Shown one piece after another: positions 10,601-11,803 of a stretch of 11,803 bases of DNA (its first letter is position 1; every line of letters begins with the position of its first letter). Location of the stretch: contig JADGJH010001123.1 in assembly GCA_027596945.1 (NCBI GenBank), positions 1 to 11,803 on the forward strand, in the 5' to 3' direction. The position numbers and the translations under genes are program-made. The notes beneath the pieces are model-generated. The model had not been told where the DNA came from and did not search any database. It was given only the letters and a program-made list of their open reading frames with translations. Origin of the DNA: Physocladia obscura (Eukaryota; Chytridiomycota; Chytridiomycetes; Chytridiales; Chytriomycetaceae).

Positions 10601-10885
10601 GCGTTTGGTGTTTCTTTTAATTTCATTGGTCGCAGACGAAGCTTGCGAATCAGCTTCGGAAAGCGTCGACGAGTAGCTTTTTGAAGACTTGAATGACGTT
10701 GATGCCGAATTTTGTTGCGAAACTCTTGATTGTGAACGCGTTTGCGTGGTTTCATTCGATAGCAGTGTGCGCCATTCCGCTAGAGCAGTTGTTTTTTCGG
10801 ATGCTTTTTCTGCGCTTCCGAGTCGTCGCACTGAACTGAGCAGTCGGCTGATAAGAGATGCATCTGATTGAAGCTCAGCACTCAT
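1537..10885 (-). CDS. ATM: ATM/Tel1-type serine/threonine checkpoint kinase, 15 exons, 2839 aa
   Basis: PI3K-like protein kinase that, in this family, is recruited to DNA double-strand breaks by the MRN complex and phosphorylates S/T-Q sites in damage-signalling proteins in the nucleus. Exons on the minus strand: 10885-10343, 10288-7966, 7904-7673, 7610-6935, 6863-4986, 4931-3681, 3624-3563, 3519-3400, 3316-2803, 2734-2517, 2465-2292, 2237-2167, 2116-2057, 1997-1616, 1552-1537. These sum to 8520 bases with matching phases throughout. Order of domains: TAN-like motif (11-43), HEAT-type solenoid (about 180-1730), FAT (about 1740-2361), kinase (about 2505-2785), FATC (2808-2839). A basic RKRRK at about 458-462 could be a nuclear signal, at a place similar to the KRKK of human ATM. 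The closest family is ATM/Tel1 and not ATR, mTOR or DNA-PK: the region LVGGINAPK, the SDDLRQD motif, GDRHPQN, IEGGFRRCCE and the tail all follow ATM. The length is close to human ATM (3056) and yeast Tel1 (2787). All 14 intron boundaries were set by frame, splice signals and family alignment; the first intron and the solenoid introns are the least certain. Confidence 0.95.
1698..2889 (-). other. ATM-like gene: PI3K-like kinase domain and linker (exons 9-14)
   Basis: Residues about 2505-2785 plus linker. Motifs: ATP-binding lysine K2519 in GGINAPK followed by CIGSDG; LVKGGSDDLRQD (2534-2545); GVLEWVDHTIP; catalytic loop GDRHPQN with D2689 and N2694; metal-binding D2708 in IDLG, 19 residues after the catalytic Asp exactly as in human ATM; activation segment ending VPFRLTRD; and IEGGFRRCCE. 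All catalytic residues are present, so the kinase should be active. It is cut by introns 2735-2802, 2466-2516, 2238-2291, 2117-2166 and 1998-2056. KGGSDDLRQD has one residue more than animal KGRDDLRQD. Exon 9 also holds the last FAT-linked helices (LSARM-, HPFHTLYQMIAL). Confidence 0.93.
2466..2516 (-). other. Intron 10 with two in-frame acceptors (51 or 33 bp)
   Basis: The donor AATAG|GTAAAT (phase 2) can pair with TTTATAG before GTACC (51 bp) or with TTTTTATAG 18 bases earlier (33 bp). Both keep the frame. The 51-bp form gives AHNRYHKTDLSSLDARKKMM, which aligns without a gap to the animal sequence (AHKRYRPND...QKKMM), so it is preferred. The 33-bp form would insert six residues (SHETLY) and would be very short for an intron. 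Confidence 0.8.
3400..5420 (-). other. ATM-like gene: FAT domain (end of exon 5 to exon 8)
   Basis: Residues about 1740-2361, the helical repeat domain that clamps the kinase and supports ATM dimers. Recognised from FWVDVNFLAASKAA (compare FWLDLNYLEVAKVA), then LAKLHSKLAKWSDIQRSENPQTILKYF and the C-terminal segments NYFMCLKIGSKWDISVF and RICALWFSNS, which align with human NYINCL...WVFRLCSLWLENS, and finally FLPLIYQL. Introns: 4932-4985 (54 bp), 3625-3680 (56 bp), 3520-3562 (43 bp). Exon 7 is only 62 bases (3624-3563). It has no long open frame of its own and would be missed without alignment, but it carries a highly conserved piece. Confidence 0.85.
5421..10288 (-). other. ATM-like gene exons 2-5 (most): HEAT-type alpha-solenoid
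   Basis: Residues 182 to about 1739, built of alternating hydrophobic helices without low-complexity stretches, as expected of the ATM spiral/pincer that binds partners and DNA ends. Sequence identity with other ATM proteins is low here, as is usual. Anchor points are the basic RKRRK at about 458-462 and the LLIHDILAQEN segment near 1734 (compare YLIHDILLQ before the FAT region of animal ATM). Introns: 7905-7965 (61 bp, phase 1), 7611-7672 (62 bp, phase 2), 6864-6934 (71 bp, phase 0). For intron 3 the nearer TATAG acceptor breaks the frame, while CGCAG at 7611-7612 restores it. Confidence 0.8.
10289..10342 (-). other. Intron 1, probable GC-AG intron, 54 bp
   Basis: The exon reads ...TAT TTT AAG and is followed by GCATGT; the other end is ...CTCATAAAAG before GTT ATC CGA. 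Both sides are phase 0, and this pairing joins the two long open frames. GC donors occur naturally at low frequency with otherwise strong donor contexts, and AAG|GCATGT is such a context. A GT donor two bases further (GCAT|GTTCAC) would give phase 1 and put the reading out of frame with the acceptor at 10289. It could work only with a poor downstream acceptor (TATCGAG). Confidence 0.6.
10343..10885 (-). other. ATM-like gene exon 1: TAN-like motif and SQ/TQ cluster
   Basis: Encodes residues 1-181. Start chosen at the ATG at 10885-10883; the triplet before it is TTG and does not count as a start. Residues 11-43 fit the TAN motif of ATM/Tel1 N-termini: hydrophobic LL near 15-16, basic RR at 20-21, then E-K repeats and WRTLL at 38-42. 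This motif is needed in Tel1/ATM for telomere and damage functions. Having it only ten residues from the ATG supports this start. Residues 44-90 are a Ser/Thr/Gln-rich, probably unstructured linker with four S/T-Q dipeptides (T47, S51, S56, S80). A helical, basic segment follows. Confidence 0.85.
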
Positions 10886-10901
10886 CAAAAAAAAAAAAAA
10901 A
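10886..10901 (-). repeat. T15 homopolymer directly before the kinase start codon
   Basis: Fifteen T on the minus strand (A on +, 10887-10901) followed by one G and then the ATG. It would form the last bases of the 5' leader, which is unusual, or act as a polypyrimidine tract for a 3' splice site or trans-splice site. Such runs also collect length errors in assembly and replication, but here it lies outside the coding frame. Confidence 0.6.
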
Positions 10902-10973
10902 TGCGAAACAAGAAAATATCAAATTATCGTAACGAAATCGTGAGTTTTCCACCAAATGTCTTGTTTTTGAGTT

Positions 10974-11784
10974 TTGAAAGCTCAGTTTGAGAAAATTTCT
11001 CAAATGCCAAAAGTAGAAGATGCTGCAGCAATAGTGGAGGGTAAGACACATCAGGTGCTCCAACGAAGCTCAAATTGCAGAAATTATTACAAAACTACAA
11101 TTCACACATCCACAACAAAAAACCAAGCACTTTATCTGGTAAGATTTGGCAAATTACCTGCTTCAAACTGAGCGACTTCATCAATTAGAATTGAGCATTT
11201 CAAAGGAACTTCCACAATGAACTCACTTTCTTGAAAAAACTATACAGCAGGAGTCTCTTAATCAGCTTTGTGAGAGAACCTTTTGGATGATGTTGAGCAT
11301 CAGAGCAAAACAATTCACAGGACTATCAGAAGTCTATGCAAGCAAATGAAGAGCATGAGAAATTCAATGCATGAAAATAGACAAATCATTGCTGAGTTCA
11401 AGAGAGCTTTGATTTTCTGCATGGCTTAGTCTATCCTCCTTGACTTCAAAAATCCCATACATTGGTCACTACATTCTACCACAAATAACATCAGCTTTTA
11501 TTCCTTCAGCAGCTTCTTCTCTACGTTTGCCCTTTGCCAATACCTCAAATATCAAAGTCTCAGTCTATATCTACAAAATGGCCTGTCTTGTGTTAAGAAT
11601 GTGGGTATATTCGAAAAATGGGCTATTTTCACATGTATTATCCAACACAAAATGTAATTGGGGTTAATATTTGCTTGCATTCTAACTGGGATTCTGCATC
11701 AAAATGCCCTTTTGCCCCTGTTATTGTGAACACTGCACAAAAATATAATTGTTCTCTTTCAATTTTTTTTTAAAAAAAAAAAAT
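10974..11784 (+). pseudogene. Unidentified broken coding-like stretch, heptad-like then Cys/His-rich
   Basis: I do not recognise this. On the + strand, A/G-rich sequence gives open segments in changing frames: a first piece from 10974 (QFEKISQMPKVEDAAAIVEG), then helical, Leu/Gln/Glu-rich pieces around 11156-11340 (LLQTERLHQLELSISKEL, then HFLEKTIQQESLNQLCERTF after a stop), then QMKSMRNSMHENRQIIAEFK in another frame. From about 11522 a further frame is Cys/His-rich (ECGYIRKMGYFHMYY, ICLHSNWDSASKCPF) with one TAA at 11594-11596. This could be a decayed gene or transposon-borne ORF with coiled-coil and zinc-binding parts, pieces of a multi-exon gene, or chance. It is oriented away from the kinase gene. 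The flank otherwise shows no RNA gene and no clear promoter. Confidence 0.2.
11763..11783. repeat. T9A12 homopolymer palindrome
   Basis: Nine T followed directly by twelve A near the right edge. It is a perfect self-complementary core of nine base pairs without a loop, typical of AT-rich intergenic DNA. It could mark the poly(A) end of a retroposed sequence on one strand, but no retroposon body is recognisable next to it. Confidence 0.5.
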
Positions 11785-11803
11785 AATTAAGACAATAAAA
11801 ATA

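Noticed and set aside
10875..11063. Minus-strand open frame of 62 codons just upstream of the kinase start
   Set aside because: It overlaps the kinase start in another frame, ends with a poly-Phe run from the T15 tract, and shows no recognisable motif.
11158..11229. Possible 72-base minus-strand exon (SEFIVEVPLKCSILIDEV...) bounded by TTTTTTCAAG and GCAG|GTAATT
   Set aside because: Both splice signals fit and the peptide looks plausible, but no neighbouring exon continues it convincingly and no family is recognised. The same DNA also reads plausibly on the + strand, so the evidence is too thin.
11440..11667. Plus-strand open frame of 75 codons near the right edge
   Set aside because: Mixed hydrophobic composition with no motif; the overlapping frame from 11522 is the Cys/His-rich one. 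There is no splice or promoter context.
1..11803. CRISPR array, tRNA, rRNA or bacterial operon structure
   Set aside because: No regularly spaced repeats or RNA-gene motifs are visible, and spliceosomal introns with an AATAAA signal show eukaryotic nuclear DNA.

Overview
This is a eukaryotic genomic window that is AT-rich and intron-bearing. Its core is one large minus-strand gene, positions 10885 down to 1537. I can splice it by eye into 15 exons with no leftover frame: 8520 coding bases including the stop, giving 2839 residues. The product is an ATM/Tel1-type kinase, the PI3K-like checkpoint kinase of the DNA double-strand-break response. It has the family architecture from end to end: an N-terminal TAN-like motif, a long alpha-solenoid, a FAT domain, a PI3K-like kinase domain with all catalytic motifs, and a FATC tail ending in GWQPWM. 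The introns are short (43-83 bp), as in compact genomes of fungi and various protists and small invertebrates. I cannot assign the organism more closely than that.

Layout from left to right on the + strand. Positions 1-62 are AT-rich with nothing recognisable. Positions about 63-1232 hold a truncated, decayed DIRS-type tyrosine-recombinase retrotransposon on the + strand: the C-terminal part of reverse transcriptase, RNase H, then the N-terminal two-thirds of the tyrosine recombinase. It is richer in C than its surroundings and carries in-frame stops and a frameshift. Positions 1233-1536 are an AT-rich spacer holding the polyadenylation signal of the kinase gene. Positions 1537-10885 are the kinase gene. 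Positions 10886-11803 are the upstream flank. It has a 15-base homopolymer directly before the start codon and a stretch (about 10974-11784) with weak, broken + strand coding character (heptad-like segments, then Cys/His-rich), which I cannot identify.

The retroelement relic and the kinase gene lie tail to tail, and there is no sign that they work together. The window does not hold a new multi-gene system. The points of interest are within the kinase gene: an SQ/TQ cluster next to the TAN-like motif, many AAG 3' splice sites, a probable GC-AG first intron, tandem in-frame acceptors inside the kinase domain, a 16-base last coding exon and a shortened kinase-FATC linker. The decay pattern of the retroelement is also of interest.
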